Assembly (NCBI RefSeq): GCF_022230955.1
Contig: NZ_JAKKFI010000043.1
Coordinates: 56,429-120,428, forward strand
Reading direction: 5' to 3'
Length of the DNA: 64,000 nt
From: Micromonospora cabrerizensis
GTDB taxonomy: Bacteria; Actinomycetota; Actinomycetes; Mycobacteriales; Micromonosporaceae
This document shows positions 40,812 to 50,061 of this stretch, piece after piece; position 1 is the stretch's first letter; each line of letters starts with the position of its first letter. Both the position numbers and the translations under genes were made by a program. Under the pieces are notes generated by a model. That model had not been told where the DNA came from, did not search any database, and saw only the letters and a list, made by a program, of their open reading frames with translations.

Positions 40812-42302
40812 TCAGTCGGCTCGGCCGGCGCGGGCCAGCTCGTCGTCGAGGGTGTCCACCTGCTCCGACTCGATGGCCGGCTGGTTGCCTTCCTTCAGGT
40901 CGGCGTTGGGGCGGATCACGAGGTAGAGCAGCCCGATCCAGAGCGCGGAGAGCAGGATCGCGCCCATGAAGTCGGTGGGGTGGTGCATCCCCCGGTACAT
41001 CCGGGAGGTGGCCACGCCGACCGGCATGATCACGGCCAGCGCCACGAAGACCCAACGCCACCAGCGGTCGGTACGCGGGAACACGATGACGGTGATCGCC
41101 AGCCAGACGCAGATCGTCGCCGCGATGTGCCCGGACGGGAACGACGAGGTGGGCATCTGCCCGTCGAGGTTCTCCACCGCCGGCCGGGGCCGGTCCACGG
41201 CCCGCGCCGACGCGAGGAACAGGGTCAGCTCACCCACCATCGCCAGCGCCACGAACAGCACCGGCCGCCAGCGCCGCCACACCGCCAGCACCAGCGGGCA
41301 GAACACCAGCGAGATCAGCAGGATCGCGTGGGTGTCACCGAACTTGCTCCACCACCAGCTCACCTCGGTCAGCACGTCGGTGTGCCGCTCGGCGAACCAG
41401 CGCGGCACGTCGGTGTCGAGGGTGTCGAAGAAGGTGCCCTTGGCGTGGTAGCTGACGTACGTGCCGAAGCCGTACAACGCGCCGAACACGAGCACCCAGC
41501 CGACCAGCAGCTCGGCCACCGCCGAGCGGGGGTGGGCCAGCACGTGCTCCTCGGCCGGGGCGGGGGCGATGTCGTGCCCCGCCTCCGGCTCCAGGCCCTC
41601 GCTCAGCGGCGGCACCGGTCGCCCGCGCTCGCGCCGCCACAGCTGGAAGGCGTACGCGGTGACGCCCAGCCAGGCGGCACCGAGCAGCCAGCCGGCCAGC
41701 ACGTCGGAGATGAAGTGCACGCCCAGCGCGATCCGGGTCAGGCCGATCAGCGCCACCAGCACGCCGACCCCGACGATCACCGGCTTGCGCCAGCGCGGCG
41801 CCATCGCCGGCAGGAACACCAGCAGCAGAGCCCCGTACGCGACGAACGAGCCGAGCGCGTGCCCGCTGGGGAAGCTGTTGCCCGGGGCGCTGGCGATCGG
41901 CACGTCCACGACCGGGCGGAGCCGGCCGACCAACGTCTTCAGCGACGGGTCGAGGATCAGGCCACCGACCCCGGTGATGATCAGGTAGACGGCGAGGCGG
42001 GGCTGACGCCGGATCAGCAGCCCGACGACGGCGATGGTGACCAACCAGATGAGGATCGGTCGGCCGCCCAGGTCGGTCACCGCCTGGAGGACGGTGACGA
42101 GCGCGTGGTGCGGGGCGACGAGCCCGTTGAACCATTCGGCGACAGCGTGGTCGGCGTCCTGTAGGGGACTCCACCGCACCCGGACCAGCATCAACAGCAG
42201 CCCGAAGGCCACCCCGGCGCCGGTGACGGCCGCCAGGCCGGCGATGCTCCGTTCGGCGAAATGACCGATCGGACGCCGAGCCACCTCTTTGAGCGCGGTC
42301 AC
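40812..42302 (-). CDS. Membrane phosphatase with two tandem PAP2 domains
   Basis: A 496-residue polytopic protein. Domain 1 (about 60-215) has KTLVGRLRP, FPSGHALGS and RIALGVHFISD. Domain 2 (about 330-470) has ARAVDRPRP, FPSGHIAA and SRMYRGMHHPTD. Both keep the catalytic His of PSGH and the final His-Asp, so both may be active, although domain 2 lacks the first Lys of the KxxxxxxRP motif. Ordinary PAP2 enzymes have one domain of about 200-250 residues, so this is a gene fusion or duplication. Substrates may be undecaprenyl or phosphatidyl phosphates. Confidence 0.9.
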   Translation of the reverse strand: MTALKEVARRPIGHFAERSIAGLAAVTGAGVAFGLLLMLVRVRWSPLQDADHAVAEWFNGLVAPHHALVTVLQAVTDLGGRPILIWLVTIAVVGLLIRRQPRLAVYLIITGVGGLILDPSLKTLVGRLRPVVDVPIASAPGNSFPSGHALGSFVAYGALLLVFLPAMAPRWRKPVIVGVGVLVALIGLTRIALGVHFISDVLAGWLLGAAWLGVTAYAFQLWRRERGRPVPPLSEGLEPEAGHDIAPAPAEEHVLAHPRSAVAELLVGWVLVFGALYGFGTYVSYHAKGTFFDTLDTDVPRWFAERHTDVLTEVSWWWSKFGDTHAILLISLVFCPLVLAVWRRWRPVLFVALAMVGELTLFLASARAVDRPRPAVENLDGQMPTSSFPSGHIAATICVWLAITVIVFPRTDRWWRWVFVALAVIMPVGVATSRMYRGMHHPTDFMGAILLSALWIGLLYLVIRPNADLKEGNQPAIESEQVDTLDDELARAGRAD

Positions 42303-42369
42303 CCCGCACCTCCCTTGTTGTCTGGCGAGGCGCTTTACCCGATCCGCGTCGCGCGTACACGCCGGGCCG

Positions 42370-43371
42370 CTAGAGGGCGGTCATGTCCCCGGTGTCGAGC
42401 AGCTCGGCCCGGTCGCTGTCGGGCTCCCACAGGTCCGGTTGGGCGGGCTCCCGGGCACCGATGCGCAGCGCCTCCAGTTGGGCGGCGAAGGACAGCCCGC
42501 CGAAGAGCGCCATCCCGGTCAGGTTGGCCCAGAGCAACAGCGCCATCATGCCGGTCAACGCGCCGTAGGTCTGCCCGAAACCGTCACTGAACCGCACGTA
42601 CGCGGCCAGCAGGAGACTGGCCAGCCACCACAGGGCGGTGGCGATGCCGGCGCCGAAGAACAGCCAGGACAGGCCGGGCTGGTTGCGACGCGGGGCGTGC
42701 CGGAACAGCACGGCGACGGCGAGGACGGTCAGCCCGAGGCTGAGCGGGAAGCGGACCACGTCCCAGATGCCGTGGGCGAGTTCGCCCCACTCGTAGTGTT
42801 CGCGGACGGAGTCGCCGATCGCGCCGCCGCCGACCAGGATCAGGAAGCCGGCGAGCGCGGGCAGGCCCGCGGTGACGGCCAGCACGGCGGCGCGCAGGTA
42901 TTTCCGCAGCGCCGGGCGGTCCCGTTCGACACCGTAGATGCGGTTGGCGCCCCGCTCGATCTGGGCCATCGTGGTGGTCAGCGCGAACAGGCCGGTGAGC
43001 AGACCGAGGGTGAGTGCCAGCTCCCCGGCGTCCTCGACGCGTTCGCCCTCGCCGAGCAGCTCGGCGACCATCTGCGAGCTCTGCCCCGGGGTGAGCGCCA
43101 GGACGGTGTCGGCGACCACCTGGCCGCCCTCCTCGACCCCCAGCTCGCTGATCAGCCCGGTGAGGGCGATGAGGAACGGCACCACGGCGAGGCAGAGTTG
43201 CAGCGCGAAGGCGCGGGAGTGACTGAACCCGTCGCCGTAACGGAACCGGATGAAGGCGTCGCGCAGCAGGTGCCAGCCGCCCTGCCGGCGCAGCGTGTGC
43301 CAGGCGTCGTCGGCGGACAGCTCCTCGTCGGCCATCAGCCGGGTCTCCGGCACGATCCGGGTGCTACTCAC
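42370..43371 (-). CDS. YihY/BrkB-family membrane protein
   Basis: A 333-residue protein with about six TM segments. RDAFIRFRYGDGFSHSRAFALQLCLAVVPFLIALTGL (N-terminal) and FSDGFGQTYGALTGMMALLLWANLTGMALFGGLSFAAQLE (C-terminal) are the conserved parts of the YihY family. Despite the old RNase BN name, these are membrane proteins of unknown activity. Overlaps the lipid kinase gene by 8 bp. Confidence 0.9.
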   Translation of the reverse strand: MSSTRIVPETRLMADEELSADDAWHTLRRQGGWHLLRDAFIRFRYGDGFSHSRAFALQLCLAVVPFLIALTGLISELGVEEGGQVVADTVLALTPGQSSQMVAELLGEGERVEDAGELALTLGLLTGLFALTTTMAQIERGANRIYGVERDRPALRKYLRAAVLAVTAGLPALAGFLILVGGGAIGDSVREHYEWGELAHGIWDVVRFPLSLGLTVLAVAVLFRHAPRRNQPGLSWLFFGAGIATALWWLASLLLAAYVRFSDGFGQTYGALTGMMALLLWANLTGMALFGGLSFAAQLEALRIGAREPAQPDLWEPDSDRAELLDTGDMTAL

Positions 43372-44368
43372 GGCGCGCTTCCTCGATCAGCTGCTCGCCC
43401 CGCTCCCCGGCGCCCTGCGCGTCGACGGCCAGGTCGGGGGCGTCCTCGGGCTGCGGGACGCAGAGCCAGAGCGCCTCGGGCCGGACCTCCGCCCGGAGCT
43501 GCCGCCCCGGGGAGATGAGGTCGCCGTCCAGCTCGCGAGGTTGGGCCCGGTTGCTGGTGACCACCACGGTCCGACCGCGGAACACCTCCATCCGGGGCAC
43601 CTGGCCGCTGCGGCGGACGACCGCCCAGCCGAGCGCGAGCCAGTGCCGCAGGCTGCGCGGGGTGAGCACCGCGACGTCGAGCCAGCCGTCGTCCGGCTCG
43701 GCCTCGGTCAGCAGCGTGACCCCACCCTGGAGCCGGCCCACGTTGGCGATCAGGACCGAGCGTGCGCGGCGGCGCACCGGCGGGCGGTCGTCGATGCGGA
43801 TCTGCACCCGCATCGGCCGGTCCCGCAGGTGGCGCGCGGCGCCCACCACGTACGCGGGCCAGCCGATGCGGGCCTTGGTGGTCTCGTTGGTGGCTTCGAG
43901 CATCTGGGCGTCGAAGCCCATGCCGGCCATGACGGTGAAGTATTTGTCCTCGACCGCGCCGACGTCGAGCAGTCGTCGGCCCCGCTCGACGGCGACCTGC
44001 AACCCGGCGGCCAGGTCGGTGGAGAGGCCGAGGTTGGCGGCCAGCAGGTTGCCGGTGCCCTGCGGCAGCACCGCGAGGGCCACGTCGGTGCCGACCAGCG
44101 CACTGACGCACGACATCACGGTGCCGTCGCCGCCGCAGGCGAAGACCAGGTCGACGCCGGCCTTGACGGCCTGCTCGGTCTGCCCCCGGCCGGGGTCGTC
44201 GACGGTCGTCTCGTACCACTGCGGCGCCGGCCAACCAGCCGCGCTCAGGGCGTCGTCGACGGTGCGGCGCAGCTCGTCGAGATCGTCGACCTTCACCGGG
44301 TTGACCACCACGGCGGAGCGCAGCCCACCGTCGCCGCCTGAGGGCCGCCTGTCGTCTCCAGCATTCAC
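43364..44368 (-). CDS. Diacylglycerol kinase-like lipid kinase
   Basis: A 334-residue protein of the DAGK catalytic family. VVVNPVKVD and CGGDGTVMSCVSAL with the GGDGT nucleotide motif, then PQGTGNLLAANLG and the C-terminal PRELDGDLISPG, identify it. It would phosphorylate a lipid such as diacylglycerol with ATP. The start is uncertain: I used GTG 44368; a GTG at 44434 is also open. With the double PAP2 and the YihY gene it forms a likely lipid-phosphate operon. Confidence 0.88.
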   Translation of the reverse strand: MNAGDDRRPSGGDGGLRSAVVVNPVKVDDLDELRRTVDDALSAAGWPAPQWYETTVDDPGRGQTEQAVKAGVDLVFACGGDGTVMSCVSALVGTDVALAVLPQGTGNLLAANLGLSTDLAAGLQVAVERGRRLLDVGAVEDKYFTVMAGMGFDAQMLEATNETTKARIGWPAYVVGAARHLRDRPMRVQIRIDDRPPVRRRARSVLIANVGRLQGGVTLLTEAEPDDGWLDVAVLTPRSLRHWLALGWAVVRRSGQVPRMEVFRGRTVVVTSNRAQPRELDGDLISPGRQLRAEVRPEALWLCVPQPEDAPDLAVDAQGAGERGEQLIEEARRE

Positions 44369-44461
44369 CGCGCCAGTGTGCAGCACCGGGGCGGCTTCAG
44401 CGACCCGGTGACCGGGCGCCGTCGGAAGTGCCACAGACAGGTTTCAACCCGACCGCGACCG

Positions 44462-45040
44462 TCAGGCCGCCGCCCGGAGCGCGACCTCCACCCGGCGGCG
44501 AAGATCATCGAGGTCGATGCCGGATTCGGTGAGCACCAGAGCGCCCAGCCCGTTGCCCTCCCGGAGCATCCCGAGCAGGATGTGCTCGGTGCCGATATGG
44601 CGGTGGCGCAGGCGCAGGGCTTCCCGCAGCGACAGCTCCAGCGCCTTCTTCGAGCGGGGCGAGAACGGGCCCCCGAGGTAGCGCTTGCGCCCCCAGCGGC
44701 GGCGCGGTGCCGGCACGGCCTCGCGCAGCGCGTCCGGGCCGAAGGACTGCTCGATGCGGGCCACGATCGCCGCCAGGTCGATGCCGATCTCCCGCAGGGC
44801 CGCTGCGTCCGCGTCGCCGAGACCCGCGCCACCGGTGGCGGTGTGCCGGCGGACGCGCTCGCGCAGGTCGTCGGCGCGCACACCGGCGTCGGCGAGCACC
44901 CGGCTGGCCAGGCTCGCGTCGTCGGCGAGCAGGGCGAGCAGCAGGTGCTCGGTGCCGACCGGCCGTTGGCCCTCGACCCGTGCCTCCTCCAGCGCCCGTC
45001 GCACCACGTCGCGCGCCCGGTCGGTGAACCGTTCGAACAT
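44462..45040 (-). CDS. Clp_N domain protein (double ClpC N-terminal domain)
   Basis: A 192-residue protein from ATG 45040 (GGGAGG upstream), overlapping the HTH stop (TGATG). Two Clp_N repeats are visible: MFERFTDRARDVVRRALEEAR with VGTEHLLLALLAD near residue 30, and PRSKKALELSLREALRLRHRHIGTEHILLGMLREGNG near 130-165. No AAA+ domain follows, so it is not a Clp ATPase. It could be an adaptor or decoy that binds the same degrons as ClpC. The neighbour is a small HTH protein that probably regulates it. Confidence 0.9.
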   Translation of the reverse strand: MFERFTDRARDVVRRALEEARVEGQRPVGTEHLLLALLADDASLASRVLADAGVRADDLRERVRRHTATGGAGLGDADAAALREIGIDLAAIVARIEQSFGPDALREAVPAPRRRWGRKRYLGGPFSPRSKKALELSLREALRLRHRHIGTEHILLGMLREGNGLGALVLTESGIDLDDLRRRVEVALRAAA

Positions 45041-45276
45041 CACGCCTCCCAGGATGAGTTGACCGCCGGTCGCCCGGCGTGCTTCTTGTGCACGGCCTGC
45101 CGGCTGACCTCGAGCGCGTCGGCGATCTCCTGCCAGGACCAGCCCTGTCGACGGGCGTTGTCCACCTGGACCACCTCGAGCCGCTCGAGCAGCCGGCGCA
45201 GCGCGCGGACGGCGCGCAGCCCGACCCGGGGGTCGGTGCTGCCGGCTGCCGCCGCGAGTTCTGTCGCCTGACTCAT
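45040..45276 (-). CDS. Small HTH regulator coupled to the Clp_N gene
   Basis: A 78-residue protein. Residues 30-70 contain a helix-turn-helix (RRQGWSWQEIADALEVSRQAVHKKHAG) of the sigma70 region-4-like/MerR-type class seen paired with Clp_N proteins in actinobacteria. It is translationally coupled to the Clp_N gene (TGATG). The promoter gives transcription at or near its ATG, so the message is leaderless. Two palindromes overlap the promoter, so autoregulation is expected. Similar HTH/Clp_N pairs are common in Streptomyces-like genomes, from memory. Confidence 0.88.
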   Translation of the reverse strand: MSQATELAAAAGSTDPRVGLRAVRALRRLLERLEVVQVDNARRQGWSWQEIADALEVSRQAVHKKHAGRPAVNSSWEA

Positions 45277-45279
45277 GCC

Positions 45280-45323
45280 GTCAACATACGTTGACAGCGC
45301 CATGAATGTCAACCCCGGTTGAC
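45280..45323. promoter_or_regulatory. Leaderless promoter with two GTCAAC-N4-GTTGAC operators
   Basis: Palindrome 1 is GTCAAC-ATAC-GTTGAC (45280-45295) and palindrome 2 is GTCAAC-CCCG-GTTGAC (45308-45323), with 28 bp between centres. On the minus strand the -35 TTGACA (45307-45312) lies in palindrome 2 and the -10 TATGTT (45283-45288) in palindrome 1, spacer 18 bp. The predicted start of transcription falls on ATG 45276. Binding would block both elements. The 45324-45436 gap also carries AGGGACAGCG at 45332 and 45389. Confidence 0.65.
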
Positions 45324-45436
45324 GACGCCGAAGGGACAGCGGCCAGCCGATCCGGCCCGCCGTCGTGCTCACCCGACTACCCTCGGTCAGGGACAGCGTG
45401 GTCGTGCCGGGCGCGACGCCCGGGAGGTGATATCGG

Positions 45437-46297
45437 ATGGCCGTACCCGCCGACGCGGCGGTGCTGGTCGGCCTCGGGTCGACTCTCGACCTCCCGGTCG
45501 TCGCACAAGCCGCGCAGGAGGCCGCCGGGCACGGCCGGCCGCTGAACCTGCTGCACATCTTCGACTGGCAGGCGGCCTTCGCCGCGGACACCGTCGCCGC
45601 ACCCCGCGACCAGGCCGAAGATCTGATCACCCGGGCCGCCCACCTCGCCCACCAGGCCGAGCCCGGGCTGACCGTGGGCAGCGAGATCGTCGAGAGCGCC
45701 CTGCTGCCCACCCTCATCCGCCGGTCGGAGACAGCCTTCCTGCTGGCCGTCGGCGACAGTGGGATGGCCGGCAGCGGCCAGTGCATCCCGGCCGAAACCC
45801 CTGCCGTGCAGTTGGCCGCCCGGGCCGGCTGCCCCCTGCTGGTGGTACGCCGTGAGCCGCCGCCGCAGGGCCCGGTGCTGGTCGGCGTGGACGGCTCACC
45901 CAGCTCGCACCTCGCCCTCCAGTGGGCCGTGGAGTGCGCGGCCCGCAGAGACGCCCGACTGCTGGCGCTGCGGGTGGTGGAGTACGACGAGGACACCGAC
46001 GCGGTCGCCGAGCAGCTCAGCGAGGCGATGGCCCGGCACACCGGCCGCCACAGCTCGGTGCCCACCGAGTGTCGCGTCGTCCGGGGCGACCCCGCCGAGG
46101 TGCTGATCGACATGTCCCGCTCGGCACAGGTGGCGCTCGTCGCCGCCCGTGGCGACGAGCCGGCCCGGGCCATGCTGGGGGCGGTCGCCCAGTCCCTGCT
46201 CTACCACTCCCCCGCCCCGGTGGTCGTCGTCCGTGGCCTGGCCGAGATGCCGCTCACCGAGCGTGTTGCCCGCCCGGCCCGGGAGAAACGGCCCTGA
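45437..46297 (+). CDS. Universal stress protein, two-domain
   Basis: A 286-residue protein with two UspA domains (about 1-140 and 145-276), preceded by GGGAGGTGA. The second domain has the ATP-type start VLVGVDGSPSSHLAL, but the Gly-rich ATP motif near its end is degenerate (AARGDEPARAMLGAV), as is that of domain 1, so ATP binding is doubtful. It is 36 bp upstream of the phosphoketolase and so first gene of an operon with two stress proteins. Confidence 0.88.
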   Translation: MAVPADAAVLVGLGSTLDLPVVAQAAQEAAGHGRPLNLLHIFDWQAAFAADTVAAPRDQAEDLITRAAHLAHQAEPGLTVGSEIVESALLPTLIRRSETAFLLAVGDSGMAGSGQCIPAETPAVQLAARAGCPLLVVRREPPPQGPVLVGVDGSPSSHLALQWAVECAARRDARLLALRVVEYDEDTDAVAEQLSEAMARHTGRHSSVPTECRVVRGDPAEVLIDMSRSAQVALVAARGDEPARAMLGAVAQSLLYHSPAPVVVVRGLAEMPLTERVARPAREKRP

Positions 46298-46333
46298 CCA
46301 CCGGCGACGCCCATCCGACCCGCGAGAGGCAGC

Positions 46334-48730
46334 ATGATGGACACCCGTCTCGACGTGCACCGCGCCCTCACCGACGACGAGTTGCGCCGGCTGGACGCCT
46401 ACTGGCGCGCCGCGAACTACCTCACCGTCGGGCAGATCTACCTGCTGGACAACCCGCTGCTGCGGGCGCCGCTGACCCCCGACGACATCAAGCCCCGGCT
46501 GCTCGGGCACTGGGGCACCAGCCCCGGGCTCAATCTGATCTACGCCCACCTCAACCGCGTGATCGTGGCGCGAGACCTCAACGCGATGCTGGTCACCGGC
46601 CCCGGGCACGGCGGCCCGGCCATCGTGGCCAACACCTGGCTGGAGGGCACCTGGTCGGAGCGCTACCACGACGTGGCGCGCGACGAGGCCGGGATGTCCC
46701 GGCTCTTCCGCCAGTTCTCCTTTCCGGGCGGCATCCCCAGCCACGTCGCGGCGGACGTGCCGGGCTCGATCCACGAGGGCGGCGAGCTGGGGTACGCGTT
46801 GAGCCACGCCTACGGCGCGGCGTTCGACAACCCGGACCTGGTGGTGGCCTGCGTGATCGGCGACGGTGAGGCGGAGACCGGGCCACTGGCCGGCAGTTGG
46901 CTCTCCGACGTGTTCCTCAACCCGGCGCGCGACGGTGCCGTGCTGCCCATCCTGCACCTCAACGGCTACAAGATCGCCAACCCGACCGTGCTGTCCCGGA
47001 TCCCCGAGGCCGACCTGCTCGACCTGATGCGCGGGTCGGGCTACCAGCCGTACGTGGTGGCCGGCGACGACCCCGCCCAGGTGCACCGCACCCTCGCCGC
47101 GACGATGGACCGCGCGCTCGACGAGATCGCCGGGATCCAGCAGCGGGCCCGCTCCGGGGGCGTGGTCGAACGACCCCGCTGGCCGATGATCATTCTGCGG
47201 ACGCCCAAGGGCTGGACCGGCCCCCGCGAGGTCGACGGCACCCAGGTCGAGGGCACCTACCGCGCCCACCAGGTGCCGCTGTCCGGCGTACGCGACAACC
47301 CCGCGCACCTGGCCGAGCTGGAGCGGTGGCTGCGCAGCTACCGGCCGGAGGAGCTGTTCGACGCGACCGGCGCGCCGGTCGACGAGCTGCGGGCGTTGCC
47401 GCCGGACGGTGACCGGCGGATGAGCGCCAACCCGGTCACCAACGGCGGCCTGGTGCTGCGCGACCTGGCCCTGCCCGACTTCCGCGACTACGCCGTGGAG
47501 GTCCCCGAACCGGGCCAGCCGATGGCCGGAGCGACCGGGGTGCTCGGTCCGTGGATCCGCGACGTCATCAGCGCCAACCCGCAGACGTTCCGGCTGTTCG
47601 GCCCGGACGAGGTCGCCTCAAACCGGTTGGGCGCCGCGTTCGAGGTGACCGGCCGGGTGTGGGTGGCCGCCACCGTCCCCGGCGACGACCACCTCTCGCC
47701 CGACGGCCGGGTCATGGAGGTGCTCTCCGAGCACCTGTGCCAGGGCTGGCTGGAGGGTTATCTCCTGACCGGCCGGCACGGCGTGTTCACCAGCTACGAG
47801 GCGTTCATCCACATCGTCGACTCGATGCTCAACCAGCACGCCAAGTGGCTGAAGGTGACCCGGGCCATCCCCTGGCGGCAGCCGATCGCCTCGCTGAACT
47901 ACCTGCTGTCCAGCCACGTCTGGCGTCAGGACCACAACGGCTTCTCACACCAGGACCCGGGCTTCATCGACCACGTGGTCAACAAGAAGGCCGAGGTCGT
48001 ACGGGTCTACCTGCCGCCGGACGCCAACACCCTGCTGGCCACGATGGACCACTGCCTGCGCAGCCGGCACTACATCAACGTGGTGGTGGCCGGTAAGCAG
48101 GCCGCCCCGAACTGGCTGACGATGACCGAGGCGATCCAGCACACCCGCCGCGGCCTGGGAATCTGGGACTGGGCCAGCAACGACGAGGGCAGCGAGCCGG
48201 ACGTGGTGCTCGCCTGCTGCGGGGACGTGCCCACCCTGGAGACGTTGGCCGCCACCGGGTTGCTGCGCCAGCACCTCCCGGAGCTGAAGGTGCGACTGGT
48301 CAACGTCGTCGACCTGATGCGACTCCAGCCGGACACCGAGCACCCGCACGGCCTGACGGACAACGAGTTCGACACCATCTTCACCAAGGACCGACCGATC
48401 ATCTTCGCGTACCACGGCTACCCGTGGCTGATCCACCGACTCACCTACCGCCGGACGAACCACGAGAACCTGCACGTACGCGGTTACAAGGAGGAGGGCA
48501 CCACCACCACCCCGTTCGACATGGTGATGCTCAACGACCTGGACCGCTTCCACCTGGTGATCGACGTCATCGACCGGGTGCCCGGGCTGGCCGCCCGGGC
48601 CGCGCACCTGCGCCAACGGATGGTCGACGCCCGGCAGGCGGCCCGCGACTACACCCGCCAGTACGGCGAGGACGACCCGCAGGTCGCCGAGTGGCGCTGG
48701 GTCCGCGAAACCGACCCGACCAACCCCTGA
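46334..48730 (+). CDS. xfp: Phosphoketolase (xylulose-5-P/fructose-6-P)
   Basis: A 798-residue TPP enzyme. [18 protein letters not shown] near residue 56, GPGHGGPA near 95, and the TPP site [14 protein letters not shown] near 176 are phosphoketolase hallmarks; the C-terminal [13 protein letters not shown] region ([20 protein letters not shown]) follows. It splits xylulose-5-phosphate or fructose-6-phosphate with phosphate to acetyl phosphate and a triose or tetrose phosphate. Length matches the family. It is sandwiched between universal stress protein genes, suggesting low-oxygen or starvation use. Confidence 0.95.
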   Translation: MMDTRLDVHRALTDDELRRLDAYWRAANYLTVGQIYLLDNPLLRAPLTPDDIKPRLLGHWGTSPGLNLIYAHLNRVIVARDLNAMLVTGPGHGGPAIVANTWLEGTWSERYHDVARDEAGMSRLFRQFSFPGGIPSHVAADVPGSIHEGGELGYALSHAYGAAFDNPDLVVACVIGDGEAETGPLAGSWLSDVFLNPARDGAVLPILHLNGYKIANPTVLSRIPEADLLDLMRGSGYQPYVVAGDDPAQVHRTLAATMDRALDEIAGIQQRARSGGVVERPRWPMIILRTPKGWTGPREVDGTQVEGTYRAHQVPLSGVRDNPAHLAELERWLRSYRPEELFDATGAPVDELRALPPDGDRRMSANPVTNGGLVLRDLALPDFRDYAVEVPEPGQPMAGATGVLGPWIRDVISANPQTFRLFGPDEVASNRLGAAFEVTGRVWVAATVPGDDHLSPDGRVMEVLSEHLCQGWLEGYLLTGRHGVFTSYEAFIHIVDSMLNQHAKWLKVTRAIPWRQPIASLNYLLSSHVWRQDHNGFSHQDPGFIDHVVNKKAEVVRVYLPPDANTLLATMDHCLRSRHYINVVVAGKQAAPNWLTMTEAIQHTRRGLGIWDWASNDEGSEPDVVLACCGDVPTLETLAATGLLRQHLPELKVRLVNVVDLMRLQPDTEHPHGLTDNEFDTIFTKDRPIIFAYHGYPWLIHRLTYRRTNHENLHVRGYKEEGTTTTPFDMVMLNDLDRFHLVIDVIDRVPGLAARAAHLRQRMVDARQAARDYTRQYGEDDPQVAEWRWVRETDPTNP

Positions 48731-48741
48731 AGGAGAACGAC

Positions 48742-49599
48742 GTGCGCGACGCGGAGATCCTGGTCGGCTACGACGGCTCCACCGACGCCTCGGTGGCCCT
48801 CGACTGGGCGCTGGAGGAGGCGCGGCACAGCGGCCAACCGGTGCGCCTGGCGTACGTCTTCGAGTGGCTGACCGTGGCCAGCTGGGTCGGCCCGGGTGTG
48901 GCGCCCGGGGTCTGGCCGGACGACGCCGCCCGCCGGCAGGTCGAGGAGCTGGTGCGCAAGGCTGCGGCCGACGCCGCCACCGCGAACCCCAGCCTGCGGG
49001 TCACCGGCGAGGTGTACGACGGGCCGCCCGCCCTGGTGTTGCAGGAACGCTCAGCCGAGGCGGGCATGCTGGTGCTCGGCAGCCGAGGTCACGGTGGCTT
49101 CGGTGGTCTGCTGGCCGGGTCGACGGCGATATCGGTCGCCGCGCACGCGCACTGCCCGGTCGTGGTGGTCCGGGACGGGGCCGGCAGCGCTCCGACCGAC
49201 GCGTCGACCGGCCGGGTGGCCGTCGGGGTGGACGGCTCGGGGCCGTCGCTGGTGGCACTCGGCTTCGCGGCCGAACGGGCGGCGCAGCGCCACATGCCGC
49301 TGCGCGTGCTGCACGCCTGGACACCGGGCCCCGGCGCCGCGGCCGGCGCTCCGGACGAGCGCGCCGCGGTGGAGCAGGCACTGGAGCCGTGGCGGCGGAC
49401 GTACCCGGACCTGGCCGTGGCGGTCGACCTGGTTCCGACCAGCCCGGCGGCGATGCTGATCGAGGCCAGCCGCGACGCGCGGCTGGTGGTGGTCGGCAGC
49501 CGGGGCCGCGGCGGGCTGGCCGGGATGCTGCTCGGCTCGGTCAGCCAGCAGCTCATCCAGCACGCCAACTGCCCGGTCGCCGTGGTCCGGGAACGCTGA
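48742..49599 (+). CDS. Universal stress protein, two-domain
   Basis: A 285-residue protein from GTG 48742 (AAGGAGAA), 11 bp after the phosphoketolase stop. Both domains have the ATP-binding signature: GSRGHGGFGGLLAGS near residue 113 and GSRGRGGLAGMLLGSVS near 256. Each domain starts with DGS-type strands (VGYDGSTDASVAL, VGVDGSGPSLVAL). This looks ATP-binding, unlike the first stress protein of the operon. It may help in dormancy, as DosR-linked USPs do. Confidence 0.9.
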   Translation: MRDAEILVGYDGSTDASVALDWALEEARHSGQPVRLAYVFEWLTVASWVGPGVAPGVWPDDAARRQVEELVRKAAADAATANPSLRVTGEVYDGPPALVLQERSAEAGMLVLGSRGHGGFGGLLAGSTAISVAAHAHCPVVVVRDGAGSAPTDASTGRVAVGVDGSGPSLVALGFAAERAAQRHMPLRVLHAWTPGPGAAAGAPDERAAVEQALEPWRRTYPDLAVAVDLVPTSPAAMLIEASRDARLVVVGSRGRGGLAGMLLGSVSQQLIQHANCPVAVVRER

Positions 49600-49778
49600 C
49601 CGGGCGAGCCAGTGCCGCCAGACCGCCCGGCGCGGTGCGGTCACCCCGCAACCGGTGTACGCCCGGGGGCACCGAGCCGTGCAGGCACCGGTTGAACACC
49701 GTCACCGACCAGCCGCGCCGCCTCGGTGACCGTCGCCCCGCCCACGAAACCCGTTCCACCCAGCACCAGCAGTCTCAT
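49600..49778 (-). pseudogene. Frameshifted, truncated NAD-dependent epimerase fragment
   Basis: From ATG 49778 the frame reads MRLLVLGGTGFVGG, the Rossmann N-terminus of an NAD-dependent epimerase/dehydratase. It then drifts out of frame after about 20 residues; the next frame continues with SVTVFNR and PPGVHRLRGDRTAPGGLAAL, the expected next strand and loop of such epimerases. Homology ends where the universal stress protein gene begins (antisense). So about 60 residues of a gene that normally has about 330 remain, with a frameshift. The upstream 49779-50061 gap shows no other gene. Confidence 0.7.
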
Positions 49779-50061
49779 GCTCTCCACCCTGCCGGCGCGG
49801 ATCGGCGGGCGGCACCCCGTTTCACCGGTAGCGGATCTGCCCGTCGCAGAACCCGCAGGCGCACCAGCCGCCACGCGCCGCCCGTCCCGGCCAGCGCGTT
49901 CCTGCGGCGCAACAACGCCGCCCCGGGCCTAGCCCGGTTGGGGTCGCGGCGGTAGACCCTCGCCCAGAATGCACAAAAGCCGCTCAGGGGCATGGTCAAC
50001 GGGGCCGCCGATTGCGAAACTGCTTCAGTCTTGCGTCAGCACAACCCGGACGGAGCAGGGA

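Noticed and set aside
45332..45436. DevR/DosR-type box before the stress-protein operon
   Set aside because: AGGGACAGCG occurs twice, but no complete GGGAC-N4-GTCCC palindrome is present.
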